Made by a program: the position numbers and the translations under genes
In this document: one piece after another, positions 43,395-51,540 of the stretch
Numbering within the stretch: the first letter of the stretch is position 1
How the letters are laid out: every line of letters starts with the position of its first letter
Notes under the pieces: model-generated
The model's database searches: none
What the model saw: only the letters and a program-made list of their open reading frames with translations
Told to the model about the DNA's origin: nothing
DNA from: Saccharibacillus sacchari DSM 19268
GTDB taxonomy: Bacteria > Bacillota > Bacilli > Paenibacillales > Paenibacillaceae
DNA: 64,000 nt
Direction of reading: 5' to 3'
Assembly: GCF_000585395.1 (NCBI RefSeq)
Contig: NZ_KK073875.1
Location: forward strand, 5,322,274-5,386,273

Positions 43395-43781
43395 TGTTTA
43401 CCGCTCTGCATACACGGGTGCACACATGCACTACCCTTTGTGAACAAAGACACATAGCGCTAAGAATAATTTTTATTATTCCGACCGGTTTGTTGGGTTT
43501 ACAGGCGGTCCGTATATGCTATTGAAGTCAGGTTCTTTGCCAACAAGCCAAGAAAATTTTAATCAGACCTGTAGACCGTTTAATGTTCTCAGAAAATATA
43601 GAATACACAAGATGAATATATATCCATAAAAATATGTGAAGAACGATCTACAGGGTTTACAGGTTTACAAGATAGAAAGAGAAGATATTTTTTATTTTTA
43701 TTTATTTCATTTTAATTTTTTGATTTATTATGTAGACCATGTATCTTCGAACGTAAACCACCCCTATTTTGATTGTAGACC
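43395..43781. other. Candidate replication origin with iteron-like repeats
   Basis: In a 740-base gene-free stretch the octamer TGTARACC or its complement occurs repeatedly: GGTTTACA at 43496, 43554 and 43562; TGTAGACC at 43570, 43731 and 43774; variants at 43645 (GATCTACA), 43752 (CGTAAACC) and 43395. A 48-base almost pure A+T stretch (about 43684-43731) lies between the clusters, like a DNA-unwinding element. It sits between two ATPase genes of the replication module. Origin function is inference. Confidence 0.55.
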
Positions 43782-43796
43782 GCATCTGTATAAAGA

Positions 43797-43822
43797 AGCC
43801 CCAGCTGGATTGGCCGGGGCTT
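43797..43822 (-). terminator. Terminator after the DUF927-like gene
   Basis: AAGCCCC / GGGGCTT stem just after the stop at 43837, with T-rich flanks on both strands. Confidence 0.7.
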
Positions 43823-43836
43823 GTTCAGTTTTTCTA

Positions 43837-45912
43837 TTAAAGTCTAGATGCAATTTTCACTACATTGATCAATTTCGCCCGTTCAGCTTCTATCTCAACG
43901 ACTTCTTCTTCGGTAAGCAGCTCTTTCACTCGACTCATCCTAATAACGGAACACGAGATGCGCGATTCTCCGATCATAACGGAGCTCACATAGAGCATCT
44001 TTGTTTTTCCGTTGCCGCGATTCACAATTTGTCCGTTTAAAACGCCAAGCTCTTTCCACTCGTCTATGATGTTATCTGCAATGTACCCAGCAACGTTCAG
44101 GTATTTCTTAAGCTCAGCATTTGTGAAGAAAAGTACATCGCACTCGACGCCTGCTATTTCTCTTGTACCGAATTTACCTAGCTGCGCGTGGTTCTTATTA
44201 TTCCCTGTAAAGTGCTTTTCGTGGTTTGTGACGGCGAAGTTATAGACATCAGACAAAGCTTCAACGCTTTTCGCTTTGCCTGCGCAGAGCGAGGTCATGT
44301 AAGAAATCACTTCGTTACACAGTTCAGATACCTGCTCCTTCGTCACAACGTCAAGATCTAAAATTTCAACAAGTAGATCGAGAACCAGGTGCATACATGC
44401 CGTATAAGATGAAAAAGTTTTGTACTTCTCATTGTCAAACAGTACTGTTGCCTTCCCTGCTGGATTCTCATACTTAGCCAGATAGACTTTAAATCTCTCA
44501 GCCACATCCTCACGGTTAGGGATCACGTAATCAAGAAAAGCGTCAAGCGCTAGGCCATAACTGTCATTTAGCGCAGCCCCAAGCTCCCTATGCATGTTTT
44601 TCATGGCAGCAGGATCATCAAAAATACCTGCAAATACATCTCTGACGTTCAGTGGGATCACCCGCCGTGTAAGTCCATCGTTCTTCACACGAGACAGAAT
44701 AGAACTTTCGCCGCTCGCCACTATAATGGATGAAAAGCGTCCGTCATCCCTACTTGTACCTTCAGACGTTGCCTTGTCACTAAGCGTGGAATTGAATACA
44801 TTGTAGAGCGCATCTTCAAGCACTTCAGTGCTCGCCCTATGCGACTCTTCATAGCAAACTACATGGCTGTTGTGGAACCTGACTACGGAGTTCATCCCGG
44901 CAACGGTTAGTCTTGCGCAGGAACGCATGAGTTCTGACTTCTCTTTTGAACACCCCATGGGATTCATGGCTGTGTACTGTAGCAAGTTCTTACCCTTGCC
45001 TTTTGGACCAAAAATATCCACTGTAAGGCAGTTTCCAGGAATTACAGCCCCGTCAATGATGACATTTATAAATGGCGCTGTGTACACGATAAGCGACAAA
45101 GGGTGCTTAGCTAGCACATTAAGAATGCCTGATACATTCTTCTTAACGTCCGTGCCAAGTGTTACGTAACCGAGGTCCAGACTGCGTTTTTGCTTGCTGT
45201 CAGTAACGTTTATAACATGCGCGCTTGACCTCGGATTTATAAACTCGCTGTAGTCTTCCGTCCAACCAATCGAGGTATGCACAGTCAGTGTTGGAATCAA
45301 ATGTTCATTCAGATCGAGATAATCTTTGAGGTATTCAGACAGTTCGTCAAATTCAGATATTCTCCTGTTTTTTAGCAAAATAAGGCCATTTGAAATACAG
45401 GCATCGCTGAACTTCTTGCTTGAGGTATAAATGTCTGTATCAGCGACGCTAAAGTACATCCAGTATTTTTTTCTTTCATTATAGAAGCAGATTTCCGTAT
45501 ACGGTTTGTTTGTAAGCTCCGACATGTGATTTCTTTTTCCGACCTCTTTGCCGTCAGCGATATGCTGGCTAATGTGGATCCCAAGCGCTGAAAACTTCTT
45601 ATGTGCAGGTACAAGAGCCGCCTTATTCCCTGGGAAAGTAGGATGATGGTACAGCATGTAATCAGATACGGCGGCTGGCAGTACACTTGCATGTGTAACA
45701 ATGTCTGCAACGACATCCTCCTCTGTCTTATCCGGATACAAAGACAAAACGTGTTTTATGATTTTCCGTCTCGCTTCAATATAAGCGATTTTATTCTCCG
45801 TAGTTGTAGAAGCAACGCCGTAGTTTAAAGCATGGATCGCTTTTTCAAGCGTCGCCCTATATTCTGTAATCCTAGCGTTCTCTGAGACAAATTTTTCTAC
45901 ATATTGCTCCAT
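43837..45912 (-). CDS. DUF927-like P-loop protein with altered Walker A
   Basis: 691 residues. The middle (about 215-440) follows the DUF927 plan: GWTEDYSEFINP, then DIFGPKGKGKNLLQ as Walker A, a Walker B-like VVCYEESH and a sensor strand SIIVASGES. In the Walker A the Ser/Thr that should follow GK is Asn (AAC, residue 309), which should weaken Mg-ATP binding. The C-terminal 150 residues may be a winged-helix region (ELKKYLNVAGYIADNIIDEW). Start ATG after AAAGGAGC. Likely a replication initiator or helicase of the element, possibly structural or regulatory if inactive. Confidence 0.78.
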   Translation of the reverse strand: MEQYVEKFVSENARITEYRATLEKAIHALNYGVASTTTENKIAYIEARRKIIKHVLSLYPDKTEEDVVADIVTHASVLPAAVSDYMLYHHPTFPGNKAALVPAHKKFSALGIHISQHIADGKEVGKRNHMSELTNKPYTEICFYNERKKYWMYFSVADTDIYTSSKKFSDACISNGLILLKNRRISEFDELSEYLKDYLDLNEHLIPTLTVHTSIGWTEDYSEFINPRSSAHVINVTDSKQKRSLDLGYVTLGTDVKKNVSGILNVLAKHPLSLIVYTAPFINVIIDGAVIPGNCLTVDIFGPKGKGKNLLQYTAMNPMGCSKEKSELMRSCARLTVAGMNSVVRFHNSHVVCYEESHRASTEVLEDALYNVFNSTLSDKATSEGTSRDDGRFSSIIVASGESSILSRVKNDGLTRRVIPLNVRDVFAGIFDDPAAMKNMHRELGAALNDSYGLALDAFLDYVIPNREDVAERFKVYLAKYENPAGKATVLFDNEKYKTFSSYTACMHLVLDLLVEILDLDVVTKEQVSELCNEVISYMTSLCAGKAKSVEALSDVYNFAVTNHEKHFTGNNKNHAQLGKFGTREIAGVECDVLFFTNAELKKYLNVAGYIADNIIDEWKELGVLNGQIVNRGNGKTKMLYVSSVMIGESRISCSVIRMSRVKELLTEEEVVEIEAERAKLINVVKIASRL

Positions 45913-46083
45913 TCAAATCAGCTCCTTTGATTTGAAGGCGCATGATACCCAAGTCTTGACGAAAATTAAATTTCCGTATTTTAATAAACGTGAAGATCGG
46001 GCTGATGCGCCTATCCTCATTTGCGAATTGACTCCGGCCTTAGTGTCGGAGTTTCTTTTTATATGGTCTTCTTTTGTTTACAC

Positions 46084-46263
46084 TCAACTTTTACGATTAG
46101 TGTTGGAACGCATCCATGCACGAACTTCATTATAATCAAATCTTGGCCTTCCATTCTCTGAAAGGGTATAGGTGGGCATTCCTTTGTTTCTCATACGAAG
46201 AACATGACGACGGCTAATGTTCAACTTCTTACACAGATCACTCAATGACAACATTTCTTCCAT
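46084..46263 (-). CDS. Excisionase-like helix-turn-helix protein
   Basis: 59 residues of the HTH_17/MerR-like excisionase family: MLSLSDLCKKLNISRRHVLR (4-23) with the wing PTYTLSENGRPRFDYNEVRAW. ATG after GGGAGGA. Divergent from the integrase; phased GTCTC repeats lie between them. Probably directs excision. Confidence 0.85.
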   Translation of the reverse strand: MEEMLSLSDLCKKLNISRRHVLRMRNKGMPTYTLSENGRPRFDYNEVRAWMRSNTNRKS

Positions 46264-46336
46264 GATTTTGTTCCTCCCTTCCCCTCCATCAAAACATGTC
46301 TGTGTATTTTCGCACAATTATTTCATGTCCCAAAAG

Positions 46337-46361
46337 GTCTCATATTGTCTCAAAGCGTCTC
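46337..46361. promoter_or_regulatory. Three GTCTC repeats at 10-bp spacing
   Basis: GTCTC at 46337, 46347 and 46357, in phase with the DNA helix, between the excisionase and integrase genes. Such phased short direct repeats are typical of excisionase or integrase arm binding sites. Confidence 0.5.
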
Positions 46362-46555
46362 TTCAACAAAACGAGATCAGAGCATCCAGCCAAGCTATAT
46401 CTACAGAAGAAATTTGATCTGTTGATGTAATCGAATTTACTAAGGTTGGATAGAGTTTTCCTCTGTTTAACAAGTTTAACTCAGTTATGCGAGTCCCTTG
46501 ATCCGTCGATTTTTCGCATTGTTTACTTTTCTCGAAATGAGAGAGGAGGAATGGA

Positions 46556-47671
46556 ATGCGAGGTTGCGTCTCCAAACGAAAAAATGGAACGTATGCCTAT
46601 ACGGTCGAAATGGGCAAACATCCAGAGACGGGAAAACGTCGGCAAAAGATGAAGGCGGGGTTCGCCACAAAGAAAGAAGCCGAGCAAGCGCTCAACAAAA
46701 CGCTAATGGAGCTCGGACGTGGCAGTTACATTGAGGAAACAACGGAGAGTGTGCAGGATCATTTTTTGAAATATCTGGAGTTAAAGCGTCCAAACGTTAG
46801 GCCTGGAACGATGAAAACCTACAAGTGGCTGGTGAACTACCACATTATCCCGAAGCTCGGGCAGATTCCGATAGCCAAGCTCAAACCGGCTCATCTTGTC
46901 GCCATGTACGAAAGGCTGCGGGTTGAAGACGGGTTATCGCCGCAGTCCATTAATCACGTCCATAAGGTTTTGCATGATGCACTGGCTATAGCTGTCAGGC
47001 ACGAAACGCTCCATCGTAATGTAGCCACGCTGGTCAAGCCACCAAAAATCCCAAAGACCAAAATGAAAGTCTGGACAAACGACGAGCTTTCACAGTTTCT
47101 CGACTACGCAAAGCCATACCGCTACTACATGATCATCTTGCTGGCAGCTGCTTGCGGATTACGCAGGGGTGAAGCCCTTGCACTCCGCTGGATCGACGTT
47201 GATCTGGAAGCAAAAACCCTCACCGTCAGGCGATCCTACACACGAGGTGAACACGGTCATGCTTTCCATGAGCCGAAGACGAAAGCCGGGATCAGAACGA
47301 TTGCGATGCCAGAAATTGTAGTTGTAGCAATGAAACGACAAAAAGCCCTGCAAGCGCAGGACAAGCTAGCCGCAGGACCGAATTACAAGGATTTTGGGCT
47401 GGTTAGTCAAACCAAACGAGGTTTGCCGATCAACCCGTATTATTTTGAAACTCGCTGGCTGGACATGCTAAAGAAATCTGGGTTGCCTAAGATCCGGTTC
47501 CATGATCTAAGGCATACACATGCTTCGCTACTACTCAAGCAGAATGTGCATCCGAAGATTGTATCAGAAAGGCTTGGGCATTCTTCTGTAGGAATTACGC
47601 TGGATCGCTATTCGCATACGTACGGGATTGATTATAAGGCTGCTGAAGAGATAAATCGATTGATCTATTAA
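46556..47671 (+). CDS. int: Tyrosine-type site-specific integrase
   Basis: 371 residues. N-terminal AP2-like arm-binding domain (GCVSKRKNGTYAYTVEMG), SAM-like core-binding domain (about 65-150) and catalytic domain with Arg203 (CGLRRGEAL), HDLRH (His316, Arg319), LGHSS (His342) and the nucleophile Tyr352 (LDRYSH). Complete, of the Tn916/phage type common in Firmicutes. ATG after AGGAGG. Expected to recombine the 67-bp repeats in the sulfurtransferase copies. Confidence 0.95.
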   Translation: MRGCVSKRKNGTYAYTVEMGKHPETGKRRQKMKAGFATKKEAEQALNKTLMELGRGSYIEETTESVQDHFLKYLELKRPNVRPGTMKTYKWLVNYHIIPKLGQIPIAKLKPAHLVAMYERLRVEDGLSPQSINHVHKVLHDALAIAVRHETLHRNVATLVKPPKIPKTKMKVWTNDELSQFLDYAKPYRYYMIILLAAACGLRRGEALALRWIDVDLEAKTLTVRRSYTRGEHGHAFHEPKTKAGIRTIAMPEIVVVAMKRQKALQAQDKLAAGPNYKDFGLVSQTKRGLPINPYYFETRWLDMLKKSGLPKIRFHDLRHTHASLLLKQNVHPKIVSERLGHSSVGITLDRYSHTYGIDYKAAEEINRLIY

Positions 47672-47681
47672 AGTTACCAAA

Positions 47682-47730
47682 TCACACAAAAAAGCCAATC
47701 ATATGTTGAGGGAAATTGGCTTTTTTGTGT
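47682..47730. terminator. Bidirectional terminator between integrase and CBASS
   Basis: A perfect 16-bp stem ACACAAAAAAGCCAAT / ATTGGCTTTTTTGTGT, three bases from the convergent effector stop. Confidence 0.9.
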
Positions 47731-47732
47731 GG

Positions 47733-48665
47733 CTATGAATTTCTGCTATTCCTATAATCTTCGACTACAATTTCAGCACTTGAATTCATATTACATTCTT
47801 GTTTATTCCTAAATACCCAATAAAACCAGTCCCAAATCATCAATGCACTTTCTCTGTATTTATAAATATCATTTTGTAGTTTTCGTGAGGATTCAGATAA
47901 TTCCGGATCCTGTATGTTACTTAGTAACTTTACCCACAAGTTTTCCGCATCGTAGGACAACTTAGTTGAACGCGATATTGTTGCCTTATTGTCAGTGTAT
48001 TGCTTATAAGTGTAGATACATATAGGGGCTAAAGGCGCTGCAATTGAAACAAAAGTATTTACAACACTATCATTTTTAAGAAGCCCTATAATTAAAACTA
48101 TCAATACACAAAAAATAAACAAAATTTTCAGGAAGTTCTGAAAATAATCTCTTAGCTTACCATCCCATACAGTGTTGACTTGTTGACACATGATTCTTCC
48201 TGCAAAAATTTCAACTTTTGAATATTCTTGAGGATACCAATCTTTTAAAGTGTTTAACGACTTATTCTTTTTGAGATATTTATTGAATATTTGATCCAAA
48301 TCATGTACAGCTTGATTTCTCGGACCACAAAGTGCACTATTCCAACTTAAATCCAAGACCATTGTATCGAAAGTTTCTTGAAATCTGGCTGCCTTCTCTT
48401 TCTTGCTTTTTACAACTTTTTCGAAAATGAATGAGTTTGAAATAATAATCAAAATTGATAACAGTGTTATTATCGCAAGAATACTTGTATTTGAAGGAAT
48501 AAGGGGTTTTACAAAAACAATTAAGATAGGTAGTAATACGCAAGCAGCGAACTGATAGTGAGATACAACTTTTGCTTCTTTGTACAATTGTCTTTGAGCA
48601 GCAAGAATTTTAATGTTTCTTTCAGAGTTTTGTCGCGTTGCTATTCCGTTATCTGCTGTTGTCAT
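47733..48665 (-). CDS. S-4TM-type CBASS effector (membrane protein)
   Basis: 310 residues with two helical hairpins: TM1 about 37-56, TM2 60-81, TM3 176-197, TM4 200-220, separated by a cytoplasmic segment of ~95 residues and followed by a 90-residue soluble tail. This is the plan of the SMODS-associated four-TM pore-forming effectors. It begins nine bases after the CD-NTase stop, with GGTGAG before the ATG. Expected to open or damage the membrane when it binds the cyclic nucleotide made by its partner, killing infected cells. Confidence 0.83.
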   Translation of the reverse strand: MTTADNGIATRQNSERNIKILAAQRQLYKEAKVVSHYQFAACVLLPILIVFVKPLIPSNTSILAIITLLSILIIISNSFIFEKVVKSKKEKAARFQETFDTMVLDLSWNSALCGPRNQAVHDLDQIFNKYLKKNKSLNTLKDWYPQEYSKVEIFAGRIMCQQVNTVWDGKLRDYFQNFLKILFIFCVLIVLIIGLLKNDSVVNTFVSIAAPLAPICIYTYKQYTDNKATISRSTKLSYDAENLWVKLLSNIQDPELSESSRKLQNDIYKYRESALMIWDWFYWVFRNKQECNMNSSAEIVVEDYRNSRNS

Positions 48666-48674
48666 ATTATAATC

Positions 48675-49676
48675 TCACCCCGTGTATTTGGGGAAGTTGC
48701 CGCCAAATATTTCTCCCCATTTTTTTATTGACGAGGCGTGATCTTTTTCATCCTCAGCCTTACGCGCCTCAATTGCCTTTGTATAATCTGAATATGCTTT
48801 GCTTGAAATTTTCTGCTTATCTTCATAAGATAAATTATTTAAATTCCCTTGAATATTTTTAGGGTCTGCTACAGCATTGAAAATTGCGGTGTGAATATGC
48901 AAAAGTACATCAGGAATTGTAAGATCTATATAAGAAGATACGCTACCCCTGGTATCAAGATAAGAAAGCAGTAAACATTCCAACAAATACGATCCCATCG
49001 TTGGCATAGAAGCTTTTCTATTCCAATACTTCATTAGACGAATAACATTCAGCACGTTTCCATCGTGTTTTTTATTGATTCGAGAAATATTGGCTTTGTC
49101 TATTCTAGGATCGGTCTTTTTCCAATGTCCATTTCCGTCTGGTATAAGATAATAATCTTTCCCAAGCGAATCAGATGCCGTGATAAAACAAGGAACTATG
49201 TCAAATACCCAAGAATAGGTTCTCAATTTTAGTGTAGCAGCTTCTTGGTTTCTTTTAATATCAGCATTTTCATATTGAGAAATTCCTTTTAAACTAGCCA
49301 CAAATTTATTGATGACTTTTCTTGAATTGAGTTTATCTGTGTAATCATGACACAGGGGATACAGTCCTATAGCAGAATCAGGAACAGTTATTTCCACTTT
49401 CCCAGAACTATATTCCAAATAAGTGCTCTGTTGAGCACTTAATCCAAACATTAGGTCTATGTCATCCAATTCTCTGATTTTTGTCTTTCTTGCAAAGGAT
49501 CCGAAATGAATATCTATATCGCTGTATAAAGTTGGGAATCCATCTTGCTGATCAAATTTATCGATCTGTTGAATGAGCCAATTTCTACTGCTTCGAGCCG
49601 AAGCTGTTACATTGGAATCAAGGTTGACGTAGTCTCTCATAAATTCATTAAAAGCAGAGTTCACTGTAGTTGCCAT
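48675..49676 (-). CDS. CD-NTase (SMODS nucleotidyltransferase), CBASS
   Basis: 333 residues from the ATG at 49676 (AAAGGAGA upstream). Nucleotidyltransferase core: HFGSFARKTKIRELDDIDLM with Gly59-Ser60 and the catalytic Asp72/Asp74, third acid Asp159 in SWVFDIVPCF, then a helical C-terminal part. Family members make cyclic di- or trinucleotides in response to phage. With the S-4TM effector it forms a minimal two-gene (type I) CBASS operon; no Cap2/Cap3 or HORMA partners are present. The nucleotide product cannot be told from sequence. Confidence 0.88.
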   Translation of the reverse strand: MATTVNSAFNEFMRDYVNLDSNVTASARSSRNWLIQQIDKFDQQDGFPTLYSDIDIHFGSFARKTKIRELDDIDLMFGLSAQQSTYLEYSSGKVEITVPDSAIGLYPLCHDYTDKLNSRKVINKFVASLKGISQYENADIKRNQEAATLKLRTYSWVFDIVPCFITASDSLGKDYYLIPDGNGHWKKTDPRIDKANISRINKKHDGNVLNVIRLMKYWNRKASMPTMGSYLLECLLLSYLDTRGSVSSYIDLTIPDVLLHIHTAIFNAVADPKNIQGNLNNLSYEDKQKISSKAYSDYTKAIEARKAEDEKDHASSIKKWGEIFGGNFPKYTG

Positions 49677-50176
49677 TTTTATTCTCCTTTGAGTAAAATT
49701 CCGCTTACAATTTGATTTTCTAAGAAGTAATTGGTCTATGTATTTAAAGATCATACGTTCGTATATAAATCATAACATACTTTTTATTTCCATCAAGATT
49801 CATTGCTACTCTTTTAACTAGGGAAAATGAATTCCTCGTCGTTTGTGCCCAGTATGACACATCTACACACCTTTTACAGGGCGAAAGTATGGCGACTTTA
49901 CTCCCACCGACCTTCGTTTGTTGGCTTTTTGTTGATTAAACTCGCAAAATCTCTACAGTTCTGTTGATTCCACGTTGCATCTCTTCGGCTCAGCGCCTTG
50001 TTCTTCCCGTCATCTCTACACGCCCCGTGTACTTTGGGGCGTGTATTTCTTGTTGCCCACAAAAAACATTTTCTCCAGCCCAGCGTTGACTCCTTGTTGA
50101 CTTCGGGTACATCGGAATACTACAAAGCAGCCGGGCTGATCCTTCACACCGTGTACTTCTGCAATCTCCGCAATAC
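49677..50176. other. Gene-free right end of the element
   Basis: No credible gene. There is a 10-bp hairpin TACACGCCCC / GGGGCGTGTA (50017-50045) and a further CCGTGTACTT copy near 50148, then the sulfurtransferase terminator. The AT-rich part up to about 49980 serves as CBASS promoter region. Confidence 0.5.
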
Positions 50177-50203
50177 AAAAAAGCCCGCGTCCGCCGCGGG
50201 CTT
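50177..50203 (-). terminator. Terminator of the sulfurtransferase gene
   Basis: AAGCCCGCG / CGCGGGCTT stem, T-run on the minus strand, 18 bases after the stop. Confidence 0.85.
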
Positions 50204-50220
50204 CCCTGCTCCAAACCAAC

Positions 50221-51171
50221 TTAAACCTCTTCCCCCGTCCCGATCGGATTATCGTCATACGAGATCCAATCGCTCCAACTTCCCGGATACAGCCGCACGC
50301 TTTTGAACCCGGCCTGCTCCAACGCCAACACATTCGGCGTCGCGCTCACGCCGGAGCCGCAGTACACGACGATCTCCGCTTCTTTGTCCACGGTCTCGAA
50401 GTGTTTCTCCAGTTCCTCCGTGCTTTTGTACGATCCGTCTTCGTTAAAAAGGTCTTTCCAGAAGAAATTGATCGCGCCCGGAATATGGCCGCCGACCTGG
50501 TCCATCGTCTCGTTCTGGCCCAGGTAACGGTCGTGAGCACGGGAATCGATCAGCACCGGGGTGAAAAAGACCGTCGGATCGCCGGCCGCGGGGATCACGA
50601 TGTCCTGCACCGGCACGTCGCCGCGCTCGGCCGCCATCTCCTGCTCGACGCCTTCCACGATCTGTTCCGCTTTGATCGTGCCGACGATCCGCTGCACCTC
50701 GTTCACGTCCGTCACCAGATGCTGCTGCACGTTCGGGATGAACGTCGAAGGCACGCGTACCGCCTGCTTGTCGCCGACCGGAAAACCTGCTTCTTTCCAA
50801 GCCGTAAAGCCCTTGTCCAGCACCGCCACGTTCTCATGCCCGATCCAACGCAGCATCCACCACAGCCGCGCCGCGTTCATGCCGCCTTCGTCATCGTAAG
50901 CGATAACGCGCGTATCGTTGCCGATACCCAGCTTCGCGAGTTTCGCGGCGAACACTTCAGGTTCCGGCAGCGGATGACGTCCTCCGTGATCCGTCGCTTC
51001 CGCGGACAAGTCTTTTTTCAAATCCATATAGATCGCGCCCGGAATATGTTCCTGTTCGAAGGCCTCGCGTCCCGAGTCCGGCTGCCCCAAAATGTAACGG
51101 CAGTCCACGATCGTCTGCTCCGGCTCGTACAGGCGGGCCAGCAGCCATTTGTTCGATACGATATTTTGCAT
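50221..51171 (-). CDS. Sulfurtransferase with two rhodanese domains (3-mercaptopyruvate sulfurtransferase type)
   Basis: 316 residues. N-terminal inactive rhodanese domain (about 1-140, DCRYILGQPDSG... HIPGAIYMDL) and C-terminal active domain (about 170-316) with the catalytic loop CGSGVSATPN (Cys271), the CGSG[VT] type of 3-mercaptopyruvate sulfurtransferases rather than thiosulfate rhodaneses. Start ATG at 51171 after AAAAGGAGAG. The last third (from about 50522 leftwards) was probably supplied by the element on integration and still encodes an intact enzyme; the displaced chromosomal end is at 31.5-31.8 kb. Confidence 0.93.
   Translation of the reverse strand: MQNIVSNKWLLARLYEPEQTIVDCRYILGQPDSGREAFEQEHIPGAIYMDLKKDLSAEATDHGGRHPLPEPEVFAAKLAKLGIGNDTRVIAYDDEGGMNAARLWWMLRWIGHENVAVLDKGFTAWKEAGFPVGDKQAVRVPSTFIPNVQQHLVTDVNEVQRIVGTIKAEQIVEGVEQEMAAERGDVPVQDIVIPAAGDPTVFFTPVLIDSRAHDRYLGQNETMDQVGGHIPGAINFFWKDLFNEDGSYKSTEELEKHFETVDKEAEIVVYCGSGVSATPNVLALEQAGFKSVRLYPGSWSDWISYDDNPIGTGEEV
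50456..50522. repeat. Right 67-bp direct repeat (candidate attachment site)
   Basis: Identical to 31757-31823. It lies inside the intact sulfurtransferase gene, over codons for GGHIPGAINFFW, marking where the gene crosses from host to element DNA. Confidence 0.7.
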
Positions 51172-51397
51172 GGTCGTCTCTCCTTTTTTTCTTCTTCTGT
51201 TTCCGATATACACCGTATGTTCGGCAAGCGAAACTTTTCATCAGAATAGCACCTTCGCTCTTTAAAATCCAACATCGCCCTTTTCATAAGCGCAGTCGAA
51301 AAAAATTTCAAATTTGTGAACCCTAACGTGATGCTGCACGGTTACTAAAGGTTATGGTATAGTATCTAGTAATACATTCAGGAAGGAGGTAGCAGAC

Positions 51398-51430
51398 TTG
51401 GGAAGGCGATTAACCGTATACCGTTGTTAA
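51398..51430 (+). CDS. Leader peptide of the CorC-type operon
   Basis: TTG start with a very strong ribosome site (GGAAGGAGGT, eight bases upstream) encodes MGRRLTVYRC and stops. It lies 110 bases before the first CNNM/CorC gene and just before a stable hairpin, the arrangement of a translated leader that controls the downstream gene. A TATAGT -10 box (51358-51363) fits the transcript start. Small and without protein-level support. Confidence 0.5.
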   Translation: MGRRLTVYRC

Positions 51431-51448
51431 ACCCTGTTTCTTGGACCT

Positions 51449-51535
51449 GCCTCTTTCAGACGGAAAACACACTGAAGAGGCGAATCTGCTTTAAACGTTA
51501 AAAACTTACTGGAGGTGAATCCCTCGAACGAGGGA
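51449..51535 (+). promoter_or_regulatory. Leader RNA: hairpin and hairpin-bridged ribosome site
   Basis: GCCTCTTTCAG (51449-51459) pairs with CTGAAGAGGC (51472-51481). Next, GGAGGTGA (51511-51518) is followed by a 6-bp hairpin TCCCTC-GAAC-GAGGGA (51520-51535) and only then, six bases on, by TTG. Linear spacing is 22 bases, too long; folding the hairpin brings it to about six. The second gene of the pair repeats this layout at 52927-52959. Confidence 0.65.
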
Positions 51536-51540
51536 ACTTA

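Larger units (their letters stand above)
31757..50522. mobile_element. Putative integrative element in a sulfurtransferase gene (about 18.7 kb)
   Basis: Bounded by 67-bp direct repeats inside a sulfurtransferase coding sequence. It carries a tyrosine integrase, an excisionase-like HTH protein, AEP primase, two P-loop ATPases of the phage/plasmid helicase kind and an iteron-rich origin-like region, with nuclease, CBASS, SLH and small unknown genes as cargo. Much of it is more AT-rich than the chromosome on either side. No capsid, portal, relaxase or type IV secretion genes are seen, so it may be a mobilisable element or satellite that replicates when excised. Extent and mobility are inference. 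Confidence 0.7.

Noticed and set aside
50017-50045. Perfect 10-bp hairpin TACACGCCCC/GGGGCGTGTA as a possible attachment-site core
   Set aside because: It occurs only once, 410 bases from the 67-bp repeat; the direct repeat in the sulfurtransferase copies is a far better candidate.
31757-50522. Prophage interpretation of the island
   Set aside because: No terminase, portal, capsid, tail, holin or lysin genes are present; only integration, replication and cargo genes are seen.
51335-51540. M-box (Mg2+) riboswitch before the CorC genes
   Set aside because: The leader does not show the conserved M-box sequence blocks I know; only a short leader frame and simple hairpins are visible.
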